DNA of 64,000 nt from assembly GCF_900093605.1 (NCBI RefSeq), contig NZ_FLYE01000012.1, positions 186,001 through 250,000 of the forward strand. Direction: 5' to 3'. The notes beneath the pieces were generated by a model. That model searched no databases, had not been told where the DNA came from, and worked only from the letters and a program-made list of their open reading frames with translations. This DNA comes from Candidatus Terasakiella magnetica. Lineage in GTDB: Bacteria > Pseudomonadota > Alphaproteobacteria > Rhodospirillales > Terasakiellaceae. This document shows, in pieces, positions 53,993-63,141 of this stretch. A program made the position numbers and the translations under genes. Within the stretch, counting starts at the first letter, position 1. Each line of letters begins with the position of its first letter.

Positions 53993-55291
53993 ATGAGCGC
54001 ACAAAATCAGGAAAGCCTCTTTTTAGATTATATCCGCCGCCTTGAGCATCATCGCCAAGGTCGTGAAATGGTGCATTTCAACCTGTCCAAACTGCGCCCG
54101 TTTAACCGACGCGAGCATCACATCCGTGTGGCGGCTGATGCGTTTGAAGCCATGGTTAAGGAATTGCTCGGCCAAATCTTTGTGTTTGAAAATGCCGATA
54201 TTATCTTTGTCTTTAAAACTGAAGCCATGGGGCAGGTGGAACAGGCCATTGATAAGGTGAAATTCCTGTTTGGCGATGATCCGTTAATGGCGGAAGAAGA
54301 AATCGACGGGAAGGGGTTTAGCACTTGGTATGATGTTGAAAGCGACTATGAAGCCATTGTTAATATGGCGCGCAAAATGGTCGATACAGAGAAAAATGCC
54401 CGCGCTGGCGGTGGGGCTGGCCATGATGTAAAAGCAGCCCTTAAAGCCAAGCAGGATACGGGTGAGCGCATGACGCCGCGTATTTTGGACCGTGTGGTGG
54501 AATCGCTTAAAGTGGCGGATTTGACCAATATGGTGCGCCGTCAATATGTCTGTTCGGTTGAAGGTCCGCAACTGATCCCGACCCAACAGTTTAGTGAGTT
54601 GTTTATCTCCATTACGGATTTGCGCGAAACCTTATTGCCCGGTGTGAATTTGACTTCCTCGCCTTGGCTTTTCCAGCATTTGACCGAAACATTGGATCGC
54701 CGCGTGCTTTCTTTGTTAAGCCGCACGGAAGATCGCGATATTACCGGTGATATCAGCATCAATTTGAATGTGGGCACCTTGCTTTCAACCGATTTTATGA
54801 AGTTTGATGAAAATGTGATTGCGGCCATGCGCGGCAATATCGTTTTGGAGTTGCAACAACTTGATATTTTCAGTGATTTAAACGCTTATCTCTTTGCGCG
54901 TGAATATGTAAAAGAGCGCGGCTATCGCATTTGTATTGATGGGGTGAATTATAAGACCTTGCCTTTCATTGATCGTGAACGCCTTGAAGCCGATATGATC
55001 AAGCTGATCTGGTCACCTGATATTGTAAATGGTGGTCATGATTTAAAAGACCGGGTTATTCGCCAGATCATGCTCACTGGGGCGGACCGTATTATCATGA
55101 GCCGATGTGACACCGAAGAATCCATTGAATTTGGGCGCGATAACGGTATTAAGCTGTTCCAAGGCCGCCATGTGGAAGCTTTGATCGCTGAAGAGGGCCG
55201 CCGCAAAAGTATGCGCACCCTTAAAAAACGTGCTGCTGCCCATGATAAAGCGGCGGCGGCGCGCAAAAAATCATTAAGCCGTCGTGAATAG
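53993..55291 (+). CDS. degenerate EAL-like protein, second of a tandem pair
   Basis: The 432-residue protein is a paralogue of its neighbour, aligned along most of its length: FSTWYDVESDYEAI, ISINLNVG, IVLELQQLDIF, YRICIDGV and LFQGRHVEAL. The catalytic Glu/Asp motifs of EAL proteins are missing. A Gly/Ala-rich linker lies near 140-155. The C-terminal tail (about 395-432) is very basic (Arg/Lys/Ala), unlike the partner, and could bind nucleic acid or acidic surfaces (inference). It is 4 bases after its neighbour, so both are co-expressed. Confidence 0.65.
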   Translation: MSAQNQESLFLDYIRRLEHHRQGREMVHFNLSKLRPFNRREHHIRVAADAFEAMVKELLGQIFVFENADIIFVFKTEAMGQVEQAIDKVKFLFGDDPLMAEEEIDGKGFSTWYDVESDYEAIVNMARKMVDTEKNARAGGGAGHDVKAALKAKQDTGERMTPRILDRVVESLKVADLTNMVRRQYVCSVEGPQLIPTQQFSELFISITDLRETLLPGVNLTSSPWLFQHLTETLDRRVLSLLSRTEDRDITGDISINLNVGTLLSTDFMKFDENVIAAMRGNIVLELQQLDIFSDLNAYLFAREYVKERGYRICIDGVNYKTLPFIDRERLEADMIKLIWSPDIVNGGHDLKDRVIRQIMLTGADRIIMSRCDTEESIEFGRDNGIKLFQGRHVEALIAEEGRRKSMRTLKKRAAAHDKAAAARKKSLSRRE

Positions 55292-55300
55292 TTCATCAGC

Positions 55301-55768
55301 GTGGAAAAGATACTCATAAGTGCCTGCCTTTATGGAGAGGCTGTGCGGTATGATGGGGGGGATCAGAAAATTGCTGATCCCATCTTGGCCCAATGGCGCG
55401 CACAAGATCGTTTGATTGTATTATGTCCTGAAGTGGCAGGTGGATTATCTGTACCCAGAAAGCCGTGTGAGCGTGATTTAAAAACAGGGCGTATTTTTTC
55501 AAAAGACGGGGAAGAATTTACAGCAGCCTTTAAGCGTGGCGCCCAAGAGGCCTTGAAGCTGGTAAAAAAACACCATATCGGTTTTGCCTTGTTAAAAGAG
55601 CGCAGCCCGTCTTGTGGGGTGAACCTGATTTATGATGGTCATTTTACCTCTACTAAAATAAAAGGCAGCGGAATATGTGCGAGCCTCTTGAAAGAAAATG
55701 GGGTTCAGGTATATAGCGAAGAAGATATTGAGCGCTTAAAAGAAGATTTGAAAGCATTGCCTGAATAA
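55301..55768 (+). CDS. DUF523 family protein
   Basis: The 155-residue protein has the DUF523 pattern: ILISACLYGEAVRYDGGDQ, VLCPEVAGGLSVPRKPCERD and LLKERSPSCGVNLIYDGHF, with several conserved cysteines that may hold metal or a cluster. The start is GTG at 55301. Function is unknown. It overlaps cbiB by one base, suggesting a link to cobalamin synthesis here; that link is positional only. Confidence 0.85.
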   Translation: MEKILISACLYGEAVRYDGGDQKIADPILAQWRAQDRLIVLCPEVAGGLSVPRKPCERDLKTGRIFSKDGEEFTAAFKRGAQEALKLVKKHHIGFALLKERSPSCGVNLIYDGHFTSTKIKGSGICASLLKENGVQVYSEEDIERLKEDLKALPE

Positions 55769-56760
55769 TGATCGCCACAGACTCCTTGATTTCCTTTGAT
55801 ACTTACGACCCTTTATGGCTGCTCTTAGCCGCCCTTGCACTGGATGTGTATGTGGGTGATATGAACCGTTTGTTTAAAATGATCAAACATCCGGTTGTCT
55901 GGATTGGCGATTTGATTTCGCTTTTAGAAGGAAAGCTTAATCGGACCTCTCGCTCAGAAGTAAATCGGGCCATTCGCGGGTTTGTCGTGGTGGCTGTGAT
56001 TGTTTCGCTTTGCTGGATTATTGGTATGGCTGTGGCATGGCTTGGGCAGAATTATCCCTTTGGCTGGGTGTTAGAGCTATTCTTGGTCATTTCCTTGGTG
56101 GCCCAGCGCAGCCTGTTTTCTTATGTGCGCCGTGTTGGCATTGCGTTAAATAAAGAGGGGCTTTCTGCCGGGCGTGAAGCGGTGAGCCATATTGTCGGGC
56201 GTGATCCTGACCAGCTTGATAACCATGGGGTCGCGCGCGCTGCTATTGAGTCATTAGCGGAGAATTTCGGTGATGCGGTGGTGGCACCTGTCTTTTGGTA
56301 TGTGCTGTTTGGTTTCCCGGGCTTATTGATTTACAAAGCGGTCAACACTATGGATTCCATGATCGGTCATAAGTCAGAACGCTATAAATCCTTTGGTTTT
56401 ACAGCGGCGCGCCTTGATGACATTCTCAATCTGATCCCGGCGCGCTTGGCGGGTTTATGGATTTTCTTAGGGTCTTTTTTCGTGCCGACTTCAAGCCCGC
56501 TAAAATCCTTAAAAACCATGGTGCGCGATGCGCGCAAACATCGCTCGCCCAATGCGGGTTGGCCTGAAGGGGCCATGGCTGGTGCGTTGGATATTTCTTT
56601 GGCAGGCCCGCGCAAATATCGCGAAGGCCAAGTCAATGATGAATGGATCGGGGAGGGTCGCGCACGTGTGATCCCCAAAGACATCAAACGTGCGCTACAG
56701 ACTTATGTGGCGGCATGTTGCGTTAATGCAGCCTTTGTGGCCTTAATTGCGATTTTATAA
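55768..56760 (+). CDS. cbiB: adenosylcobinamide-phosphate synthase
   Basis: This membrane enzyme attaches the aminopropanol arm to adenosylcobyric acid. The 330-residue protein has AALALDVYVGDMNRLFKMIKHPVVWIGDLISLLEGKLN, GREAVSHIVGRDPDQLDNHGVARAAIESLAENFGDAVVAPVFW, VNTMDSMIGHKSERY and SPNAGWPEGAMAGAL. These are the family signatures. Four or five membrane helices are present. The symbol cobD is used in the aerobic pathway. The substrate is made by CobQ, coded 2.4 kb downstream. Confidence 0.96.
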   Translation: MIATDSLISFDTYDPLWLLLAALALDVYVGDMNRLFKMIKHPVVWIGDLISLLEGKLNRTSRSEVNRAIRGFVVVAVIVSLCWIIGMAVAWLGQNYPFGWVLELFLVISLVAQRSLFSYVRRVGIALNKEGLSAGREAVSHIVGRDPDQLDNHGVARAAIESLAENFGDAVVAPVFWYVLFGFPGLLIYKAVNTMDSMIGHKSERYKSFGFTAARLDDILNLIPARLAGLWIFLGSFFVPTSSPLKSLKTMVRDARKHRSPNAGWPEGAMAGALDISLAGPRKYREGQVNDEWIGEGRARVIPKDIKRALQTYVAACCVNAAFVALIAIL

Positions 56761-56770
56761 GAGTAAAAAC

Positions 56771-57676
56771 TTACTCCCATTCCATCTCGCTAAAGACTTG
56801 CTGGGCATTGCGCCCGGCCAGTGAAGAAAACTGCTCCAGATGGGAAAAAGCAGATTGATCGATTTTAGGCGCTGTGATGATATCCTTGCCCTCATCAATA
56901 TGGCTGCGCATTTTATTTCGGATATTTAATAAATAATTATAGGTATCAGCCTTGGCCTGTTTAAGGCTGGTGGCATGACCGTGACCGGGGATGATATGGT
57001 TGGGCTTAAAGCTAGCTAAGGCCTCAAAAACGTCGATCCATGTCCCAGAATGAGACATACTGCCAATACCGAGCAGGCGCTCCACATAGATGATATCGCC
57101 ACTAAAGAGTGTGTTTTTCTCTTTTAGCCAGACAAAGCTGTCGCCCGGTGTATGGGCTTGGCCTTTATGGTGGATTTCAAAAGCGAGCCCGCCAAGGCTA
57201 AAGCTGTAAGTCGTATCGAAAGTGGTATCGGCATAAACCGCTTCTGTCCCATCAAGTTCAGAGCCTAAAAAATTGCGCAAGGCTGTGAAATGCATGGATT
57301 CGCGCTCTTTATGGTCTTCAACAGCGGCGTTTGAGGCAATGATTTGCGCGCCTTGTTCTTTCCAATAGCTATTGCCCAGCCAGCGATGGTCTTGCCCGCC
57401 TGTATTAATGACAATTTTAACAGGTTGGTCACTGATGGTCTTAAGGGTTTCATGGATAACTTTAGCCCCTTTATAGCTCCCGCCCGGATCAACCAGCACA
57501 ATACCTTCTTTTGTAACAACCACGCCGAAGGTGGCATTATTGGCAAGATTACTGGCGGAGCGCTGCTTTTTCTCCCCCACTAAAGCGTAGACATCTTCTG
57601 TGACTTTTTGAATTTCAAGGCCTAGGGCTTGCCCGCTTAAAAGGATCAGGCTGAGAAGGGGGAGTATAAAACGCAT
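56771..57676 (-). CDS. secreted MBL-fold hydrolase with altered metal motif
   Basis: The protein of about 301 residues has a signal peptide (MRFILPLLSLILLSGQALG), so it is probably periplasmic. The MBL fold is clear: GIVLVDPGGSYKGAKVI, HHKGQAHTPGDSFVW, LFSGDIIYVERLLG and HIIPGHGH. The first motif, normally HxHxDH, reads TGGQDH: two metal-binding histidines are missing, although Asp-His remain. Similar NTGGQDHRWLGN sequences are known to me in other proteobacteria. It is unlikely to be a normal two-zinc hydrolase. The ATG 57676 gives a good signal peptide; a TTG upstream is unlikely. Confidence 0.8.
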   Translation of the reverse strand: MRFILPLLSLILLSGQALGLEIQKVTEDVYALVGEKKQRSASNLANNATFGVVVTKEGIVLVDPGGSYKGAKVIHETLKTISDQPVKIVINTGGQDHRWLGNSYWKEQGAQIIASNAAVEDHKERESMHFTALRNFLGSELDGTEAVYADTTFDTTYSFSLGGLAFEIHHKGQAHTPGDSFVWLKEKNTLFSGDIIYVERLLGIGSMSHSGTWIDVFEALASFKPNHIIPGHGHATSLKQAKADTYNYLLNIRNKMRSHIDEGKDIITAPKIDQSAFSHLEQFSSLAGRNAQQVFSEMEWE

Positions 57677-57807
57677 GGTGATCAAAGCTCCATTAAATAA
57701 TATGTTCCTAATATATACAGAAACCTCTTAGATGTGAATTGCTGATTGCGAATTCTTTAGGGGCTCTTATATTGAGTGGAGATCATTGTTTCATAAGGAT
57801 AAAGCCC

Positions 57808-58413
57808 ATGTCAGAAGAAGACCTGCAAAAGCACGCCAGCAAAATGGCGAAAAAGAAAGCGGCCCGCGACAGAATGATGGAAAAAAAGATTGATGAAAAA
57901 GGCCTTGTGATTGTCCATACGGGCAAAGGTAAGGGCAAATCTTCATCCGCTTTTGGTATGGCGCTTCGTTGTGTGGGCCATGGTTTTAAGGTTGGTGTGA
58001 TCCAGTTTATTAAAGGGGCATGGGATACCGCAGAGCGCCGTGTGTTTGAGGGCTTTCCAGACCAAGTGACTTTTAAGGCCATGGGCGAAGGTTTTACATG
58101 GGAGACCCAAGATAAAGAGCGCGATATTGCCGCGGCACAAAAAGCATGGGCAGCAGCCAAAGAAATGATTGAAAGCGGGGAATACCGTATGGTGATCCTT
58201 GATGAGATCAATGTGGCTATGCGTTATGACTATATCAGTGAAGATGACGTGCTTGAATGCCTTGAAAACCGCCCCGATCTGGTCCATGTGGTGCTCACTG
58301 GGCGTCATGCCTCTGAAAAACTGCTCGATGTGGCAGAACTGGCAACGGAAATGACTTTGGTGAAACATCCCTTTAGAAGCGGTATTAAAGCGCAACCCGG
58401 TGTGGAATTTTAG
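57808..58413 (+). CDS. cobO: cob(I)yrinic acid a,c-diamide adenosyltransferase
   Basis: This adds the adenosyl group to cobalt in cobalamin synthesis and salvage. The protein of about 201 residues has the P-loop VIVHTGKGKGKSSSAFGMALR, GVIQFIKGAW, FTWETQD and VILDEINVAMRYDY. The start at 57808 (MSEEDLQKHASK) follows AAGGAT; a longer frame would add 23 residues. It lies between the MBL gene (divergent) and the SYLF gene. Confidence 0.96.
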   Translation: MSEEDLQKHASKMAKKKAARDRMMEKKIDEKGLVIVHTGKGKGKSSSAFGMALRCVGHGFKVGVIQFIKGAWDTAERRVFEGFPDQVTFKAMGEGFTWETQDKERDIAAAQKAWAAAKEMIESGEYRMVILDEINVAMRYDYISEDDVLECLENRPDLVHVVLTGRHASEKLLDVAELATEMTLVKHPFRSGIKAQPGVEF

Positions 58414-58482
58414 GGATTTCTTTAGGAATTTAAGACATTCTATGAGCTGATCTCTGCCCGATTAATTTAAGGATTTGGACCC

Positions 58483-59163
58483 ATGAAACGCTTATTGGCT
58501 GTTGTCTGCGCTGTTTTCACGCTGTTATCGTTTAATAAAGCACATGCTGTTGAACAAGATGCCATCCAGATTTTGCTGGAAGCAGAAGCAACGACCCGTC
58601 ATGTTTTGGGTTCGAAACATTACCCAGAGCTCAATGAAGCTTTTAATAAAGCAGTTGGTGTTGTGATTGTGCCACGCCTTTTAAAAGGCGGTTTCATCAT
58701 TGGTGGTGAATATGGTAATGCGGTCTTGTTGGCAAAAAAACAAGACGGCACATGGAGCTATCCGGCCTTTTACACCATGGGCGGTGGCAGTGTGGGCTTT
58801 CAAATCGGGCTAAAAGACAGTCAGATGATCTTGGTTATTCGCACCCATGTGGGGCTAGAGGCAATTTTGCAGGATCAATTTAAAGCCGGTGCAGAAGCCG
58901 GTGTGGTCATTGGCAGTTTTGGTGGCTCTGTTGAAGGGGCTGCGACAACGGCAATGGGCGCTGATATCATTGCCTTTTCACTAGATCGCGGCCTGTTTGG
59001 CGGCGGGGCTTTGGAAGGGTCCGTTTTTGCTAAACGTAAAGATTTAAACGAGGCTTTTTATTCTGAAATCGTTGAGCCACGCCAAATCGTTATTGAAGGT
59101 GCGGTGAGCAATCCGGCTGCTGATAGCTTGCGCTCCACCCTGTCAGCTCTAGAAACGCAGTAA
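58483..59163 (+). CDS. SYLF (YSC84/DUF500) domain protein
   Basis: The 226-residue protein has a signal peptide (MKRLLAVVCAVFTLLSFNKAHA) and a SYLF domain. It shows GVVIVPRLLKGGFIIGGEYGNAVLL, YTMGGGSVGFQIGLKDSQMILVI, AGAEAGVVIGSFGGSVEG and IIAFSLDRGLFGGGALEGS. SYLF domains bind lipids; the bacterial periplasmic or outer-membrane function is unknown. It lies between cobO and cobQ with no clear link to cobalamin. Confidence 0.9.
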   Translation: MKRLLAVVCAVFTLLSFNKAHAVEQDAIQILLEAEATTRHVLGSKHYPELNEAFNKAVGVVIVPRLLKGGFIIGGEYGNAVLLAKKQDGTWSYPAFYTMGGGSVGFQIGLKDSQMILVIRTHVGLEAILQDQFKAGAEAGVVIGSFGGSVEGAATTAMGADIIAFSLDRGLFGGGALEGSVFAKRKDLNEAFYSEIVEPRQIVIEGAVSNPAADSLRSTLSALETQ

Positions 59164-59166
59164 AAA

Positions 59167-60636
59167 ATGCCAAAATCGCCAAAAGCCCTCATGTTTCAGG
59201 GCACGGGCTCTGATGTGGGAAAATCGCTTTTGGTGGCGGGATTATGTCGTGCTTTTGTGCGCCGTGGTCTAAAGGTTGCTCCGTTTAAGCCGCAAAATAT
59301 GTCCAATAATGCGGCAGTGACCCGTGAGGGCGGCGAGATTGGGCGTGCACAAGCCTTACAAGCACGCGCCTGCGGCCTTGATTTATCCATCCATATGAAC
59401 CCGGTATTGTTAAAACCACAAAGTGATGTGGGCTCTCAAGTTGTGGTCCAAGGCGAAGTTGTGGGCAATGCCACAGCGCGTGATTATACCAAGCTTAAGC
59501 TCAGCCTGATGCCTAAGGTGTTGGAAAGCTTTCATAAATTGGCTGAAACGGCTGATCTGGTTTTGGTGGAAGGCGCAGGCAGTGCGGCAGAAGTGAATTT
59601 GCGCAAATCCGACATTGCCAATATGGGCTTTGCCGAGGCCGCTGACATTCCTGTTATCTTAATAGGTGATATTGATCGCGGCGGGGTAATCGCCTCAATT
59701 GTGGGGACACATTGCCTGATTAGTGAGAGTGAAAAGCTTCGCACCAAAGGTTATTTGATCAATAAGTTTCGCGGGGACCCGAGCCTCTTTACATCTGCGC
59801 TCGATATTATTAAAGATCAGTGCGATCAAGACTGTTTCGGTATCGTTCCTTATTTTAAAGAGGCGTCTTTATTGCCAGATGAAGATGCCATGAGCCTTGA
59901 TAATCGCAAAAAACAGGCCGGCGAAAAATCGATTAAAATTATCGTGCCGCGTTTTTCCAGAATTGCCAATTTTGATGATCTTGACCCACTGCGCGCTGAA
60001 AATGACGTGGATGTGGTAATTGTTGAGGCAGGCTCTGCCTTACCCGCTGATGGGGATGTGATTTTATTGCCCGGTTCTAAAGCCACCTTGGCAGATTTGG
60101 CTTATATGTATGAGCAAGGTTGGGATATTGATATCAAAGCCCATGTGCGCCGCGGGGGCCGTGTGGTGGGGTTATGCGGTGGCTATCAGATGTTGGGCCA
60201 AGAAGTTTGTGATCCAGACGGGATTGAAGGCAAGATAAAATCTATGGACGGGTTGGGTCTTTTGCCCATGAAAACCGTGATGAAGGGGCCGAAAACCTTG
60301 CGCGAAACCAGTGGGACCTGCCTTGAAACTAGCCATAAAGTTTCTGGTTATGAAATGCATATGGGTGTTTCTAAAGACCTTGAACCAACTGAGCCTTGGT
60401 TGGAGCTTGAAGGTAAAAAAGAGGGTCGTCTTTCTAAAGATGGCTTGATTATGGGGACTTATCTGCATGGGATTTTCAATAGTGATGAATTTCGCCATGC
60501 TTTTTTGAAAGATATTCGGGCTGAGCGCAGCGCAGGTGTGGCTTATGACCAGCAAATAGAGGATGTGCTGGATCAACTGGCCGAGCATCTTGAAGAATAT
60601 TGTGATCTGGATGGCTTACTGGCTTTGGCAGGCTAA
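59167..60636 (+). CDS. cobQ: cobyric acid synthase
   Basis: CobQ amidates four side chains of adenosylcobyrinic a,c-diamide using glutamine and ATP. The 489-residue protein has the dethiobiotin-synthetase-like nucleotide site MFQGTGSDVGKSLLVAGLCR and FKPQNMSNNAAVT. The glutamine amidotransferase domain has VVGLCGGYQMLG with the catalytic Cys and YLHGIFNSDEFR. It starts 3 bases after the SYLF gene. Confidence 0.97.
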   Translation: MPKSPKALMFQGTGSDVGKSLLVAGLCRAFVRRGLKVAPFKPQNMSNNAAVTREGGEIGRAQALQARACGLDLSIHMNPVLLKPQSDVGSQVVVQGEVVGNATARDYTKLKLSLMPKVLESFHKLAETADLVLVEGAGSAAEVNLRKSDIANMGFAEAADIPVILIGDIDRGGVIASIVGTHCLISESEKLRTKGYLINKFRGDPSLFTSALDIIKDQCDQDCFGIVPYFKEASLLPDEDAMSLDNRKKQAGEKSIKIIVPRFSRIANFDDLDPLRAENDVDVVIVEAGSALPADGDVILLPGSKATLADLAYMYEQGWDIDIKAHVRRGGRVVGLCGGYQMLGQEVCDPDGIEGKIKSMDGLGLLPMKTVMKGPKTLRETSGTCLETSHKVSGYEMHMGVSKDLEPTEPWLELEGKKEGRLSKDGLIMGTYLHGIFNSDEFRHAFLKDIRAERSAGVAYDQQIEDVLDQLAEHLEEYCDLDGLLALAG

Positions 60637-60649
60637 GAACTTTAAACCT

Positions 60650-61396
60650 TTACAGAACACCTTGCTTGCTGTCCCACCAATTTGAATTTCGCCGATCATT
60701 CTGGTTGCGTTCTAAAAGGTTGCGTCCACGATCCACATCGACCATATGTTCAGGCAGGTTGAAATAGCGCTGGATAAAGGCGCTGACATGGGCTTCGCTT
60801 AAGTCGCGTAAAGTCTCCATCACCTCATTGGAAAGTTCACCGCGATCAAATACGGCTTGCTCGATCTTTTTATCATCGCCATAAACCCGAACGATTGTCA
60901 CCATTGTATGGTCGCTAATATCAGCCCCCGGGTTATTTAACAATCGCACAACCGCGCCTTTTCGCCCCGAAGCGACAATTTGGCAACAAATATGGGCAGA
61001 GACATTATCCCGCCCGGCAATGGCGGTTATTTTTTCAGCCACACCGCTGTTAATTACATCATCTAAAAGCTTTTCTTCCAAAGCGGGGGAAAGCGCAAGT
61101 ACGGGAATACTGACTTCAGCAATATCTTCAGCCAATTTGCGCGCAATGCGCCCGGGCAGATGGGGCGAGCCAGCAACGGCCTCAGCAATGGCGGCGCGCA
61201 CCTGAACCATTTCATCTTCAACCAGTTTGGAGATGATATCTTCAGCCAATGTGCGTTGTGTATCGTTTAAATTTTCTTGATCAAGCGCCTGACCCATATC
61301 ACGCGCAAGGGCGCATTTTTCTTTGGCATCCATGCGATCGCGCAAGGCTTGGGCGCGATTGGCGAGTGTGGTGGCGGTTTTATTTGAGCTAAACAT
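60650..61396 (-). CDS. DUF2336 family protein
   Basis: The protein of about 248 residues is helical and repeat-like: RAQALRDRMDAKEKCALARDMG, LAEDIISKLVEDEMVQVRAAIAEAVAGSPHLPGRIARKLAEDIAEVSIPVLA and RGAV-type helices. The helix pairs resemble HEAT-like repeats and point to protein binding. DUF2336 proteins are common and often numerous in alphaproteobacteria and have no assigned function. GAGG lies 7 bases before the ATG 61396; start codons at 61411 and 61408 are less favourable. It converges with cobQ. Confidence 0.82.
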   Translation of the reverse strand: MFSSNKTATTLANRAQALRDRMDAKEKCALARDMGQALDQENLNDTQRTLAEDIISKLVEDEMVQVRAAIAEAVAGSPHLPGRIARKLAEDIAEVSIPVLALSPALEEKLLDDVINSGVAEKITAIAGRDNVSAHICCQIVASGRKGAVVRLLNNPGADISDHTMVTIVRVYGDDKKIEQAVFDRGELSNEVMETLRDLSEAHVSAFIQRYFNLPEHMVDVDRGRNLLERNQNDRRNSNWWDSKQGVL

Positions 61397-61501
61397 CGAA
61401 AACCTCATCAATGAACTGCATCTTGGCTTTTAGCTTATCTAAAATTTTATGGATTGGCTGTGATGGGCGACACAAGGCATATTGGGCTGGACATAGCCTA
61501 G

Positions 61502-62143
61502 ATGTTGGCACAGAATTATCTTATGGTTCAGGAATATCTCATATACGGCTTTGGCTGGTTAAGCTTTGGCCTTGTCCATTCGCTTTTGGCGCGTGAGAAT
61601 GTAAAAACACGGCTTAAGCCTGCCTTTGGGGCGTATTATCGTCTTGCTTATAATATCTTTGCAGTCTTGCATATTGGCGCAGTTTATATGGTGGGCCTGT
61701 TTATTTTTGAGGGTGTGATTGATTTTATGCGCCCAAGTTGGCTGTGGTGGTGCCAAGGGGTAGCCCATGGTTTGGGCTGGATCATAATGTTTTGGGCGTT
61801 GCGTGAATATGATCTGGGCCGTTTGGGTGGGCTTAGCCAAATTCGGGAGCATTTTAAAGGCATTATGGCCCATGATGAAGAACCGCTTCATTTTAAGGGC
61901 TTTCATAAATGGGTGCGCCATCCGCTTTATAGTGCGGGTTTTCTGATTTTATGGGGGCGCATCAATAATGAATTTGATGTGATGACAGCGATTTGTGGCT
62001 CGCTTTACCTATGGATTGGCAGCCGTTTTGAAGAGCGCCACTTGATAAGGCTGTACGGCGATCATTATGCCACGTATAAATCGCGTGTTCCGGCCTTTAT
62101 CCCTTTTAAGGGCCAAGTTGATTTTAAAGAGCCCAAGATATGA
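61502..62143 (+). CDS. membrane methyltransferase (NnrU/ICMT-like)
   Basis: The 213-residue protein has four or more membrane helices. The C-terminal half (about 135-210) has FHKWVRHPLYSAGFLILWG, GSRFEERHLIRLYGDHYATYKSRVPAFIPF, the isoprenylcysteine-carboxyl-methyltransferase pattern; the N-terminal half resembles NnrU. The substrate is unknown, and methanethiol S-methyltransferase-type activity is one option. The start is uncertain because no ribosome binding site is clear; an ATG at 61523 is also possible. It overlaps the next methyltransferase gene by 4 bases. Confidence 0.82.
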   Translation: MLAQNYLMVQEYLIYGFGWLSFGLVHSLLARENVKTRLKPAFGAYYRLAYNIFAVLHIGAVYMVGLFIFEGVIDFMRPSWLWWCQGVAHGLGWIIMFWALREYDLGRLGGLSQIREHFKGIMAHDEEPLHFKGFHKWVRHPLYSAGFLILWGRINNEFDVMTAICGSLYLWIGSRFEERHLIRLYGDHYATYKSRVPAFIPFKGQVDFKEPKI

Positions 62144-62844
62144 GCGAATTTGATACCACCCAGCATTTTGATGCCCAAAAGGCTGAAGCCTATGACCGTG
62201 TGATCCGCCAAGTGGTGCCCGGTTATGATGTTTTACATGAGATGATCAAGGTTTTGCTCACTCGTTATGTAACCAAAACAAATGCAAAACTCTTGTCTGT
62301 GGGCTGCGGCACGGGTGTGGAACTCATCACCATGGGCCATGATTTCCCTGACTGGTCCTTTGTCGGGGTAGAGCCGGCGCCTGCCATGGCCTCAGTTGCT
62401 CAAGCCAATATGGAGATTGAACAACTTTCTGATCGTTGTGAAGTCTATCAAGGTTTTGTGGAAGACCTAGATGGGGATGTAGAATTTGATGTGGCGTGCC
62501 TGATTTTGGTGATGCATTTTGTGCCTGATGATGGCTCAAAAGAAGCCTTGTTGCGCTCTATCGCCAGTCGCTTAAAGCCCGGTGCGCCTTTGGTTTTAGC
62601 AGACCTCCATGCAGAAGTTGAAGGCGAGCGTTTAGAAAAGTTTTTACAGATTTGGCGCGATTGGCAGCTTCATAAAGGCATGCCGGAACATATTGTGGAT
62701 CGTGGCTTTGAACATGTGGTGCGCGATATCCAGTTTGTCTCAGAAGAACGTATTATGGAATTGCTCCATAGCGCAGGCTTTAAAACCGTGGAACCTTTTT
62801 ACGGGGCCTTCTTGTTTGGCGGCTGGATTGCGTGGAAAGAATAA
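62140..62844 (+). CDS. class I SAM-dependent methyltransferase
   Basis: The 234-residue protein has the SAM motif I in LLSVGCGTGVELI, the acidic end of strand 2 in FVGVEPAPAM and VACLILVMHFVPDDGSKEALLRSIASRLKPGAPLVLADLH. The substrate is unknown. The start begins inside the preceding methyltransferase gene (ATGA overlap), so translation is coupled and the two methyltransferases may serve one pathway (inference). Confidence 0.9.
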   Translation: MSEFDTTQHFDAQKAEAYDRVIRQVVPGYDVLHEMIKVLLTRYVTKTNAKLLSVGCGTGVELITMGHDFPDWSFVGVEPAPAMASVAQANMEIEQLSDRCEVYQGFVEDLDGDVEFDVACLILVMHFVPDDGSKEALLRSIASRLKPGAPLVLADLHAEVEGERLEKFLQIWRDWQLHKGMPEHIVDRGFEHVVRDIQFVSEERIMELLHSAGFKTVEPFYGAFLFGGWIAWKE

Positions 62845-62871
62845 TCAAGAAAAGAAGAAAGGAAACAAGTG

Positions 62872-63096
62872 ATGTTTATTGAAGTTAAAACAGAAGAAAA
62901 GAAATTCCTGATCAATGTGGAAGATATCAGTTATATCGAACCTGTTGCATCAGCTGTTTTCACCGGGGTTCGCGTTTTCTTGCGCACGAAAAAGCCTGGG
63001 GGAGATTATCCCATGTGTTTTGAGGTTTGTTGTGATCTAGACGATATTTGCGATCAGATTGAATTTTCCAACAATAAAATCGCTCGCATTCGCTAA
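62872..63096 (+). CDS. small uncharacterised protein (74 aa)
   Basis: The small protein has FIEVKTEEKKFLINVEDISYIEPVA, VFLRTKKPGGDYPMCFEVCCDLDDICDQIEF. The alternating strand pattern and the sequence INVEDISYIEP remind me of LytTR or FlbD-like small beta proteins, but no firm assignment can be made. Two cysteines lie adjacent (VCCD). AAGGAAAC lies 9 bases before ATG 62872; a GTG just upstream is less likely. A terminator follows. Confidence 0.7.
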   Translation: MFIEVKTEEKKFLINVEDISYIEPVASAVFTGVRVFLRTKKPGGDYPMCFEVCCDLDDICDQIEFSNNKIARIR

Positions 63097-63141
63097 AGAG
63101 CGTCTTGCGCAGGCCAGATTCTAAGAAAATCAAATATAAAA

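Noticed and set aside
57686-57807. Cobalamin riboswitch upstream of cobO or cbiB
   Set aside because: The intergenic stretches are too short and no B12-box-like motif was seen, so none is claimed.
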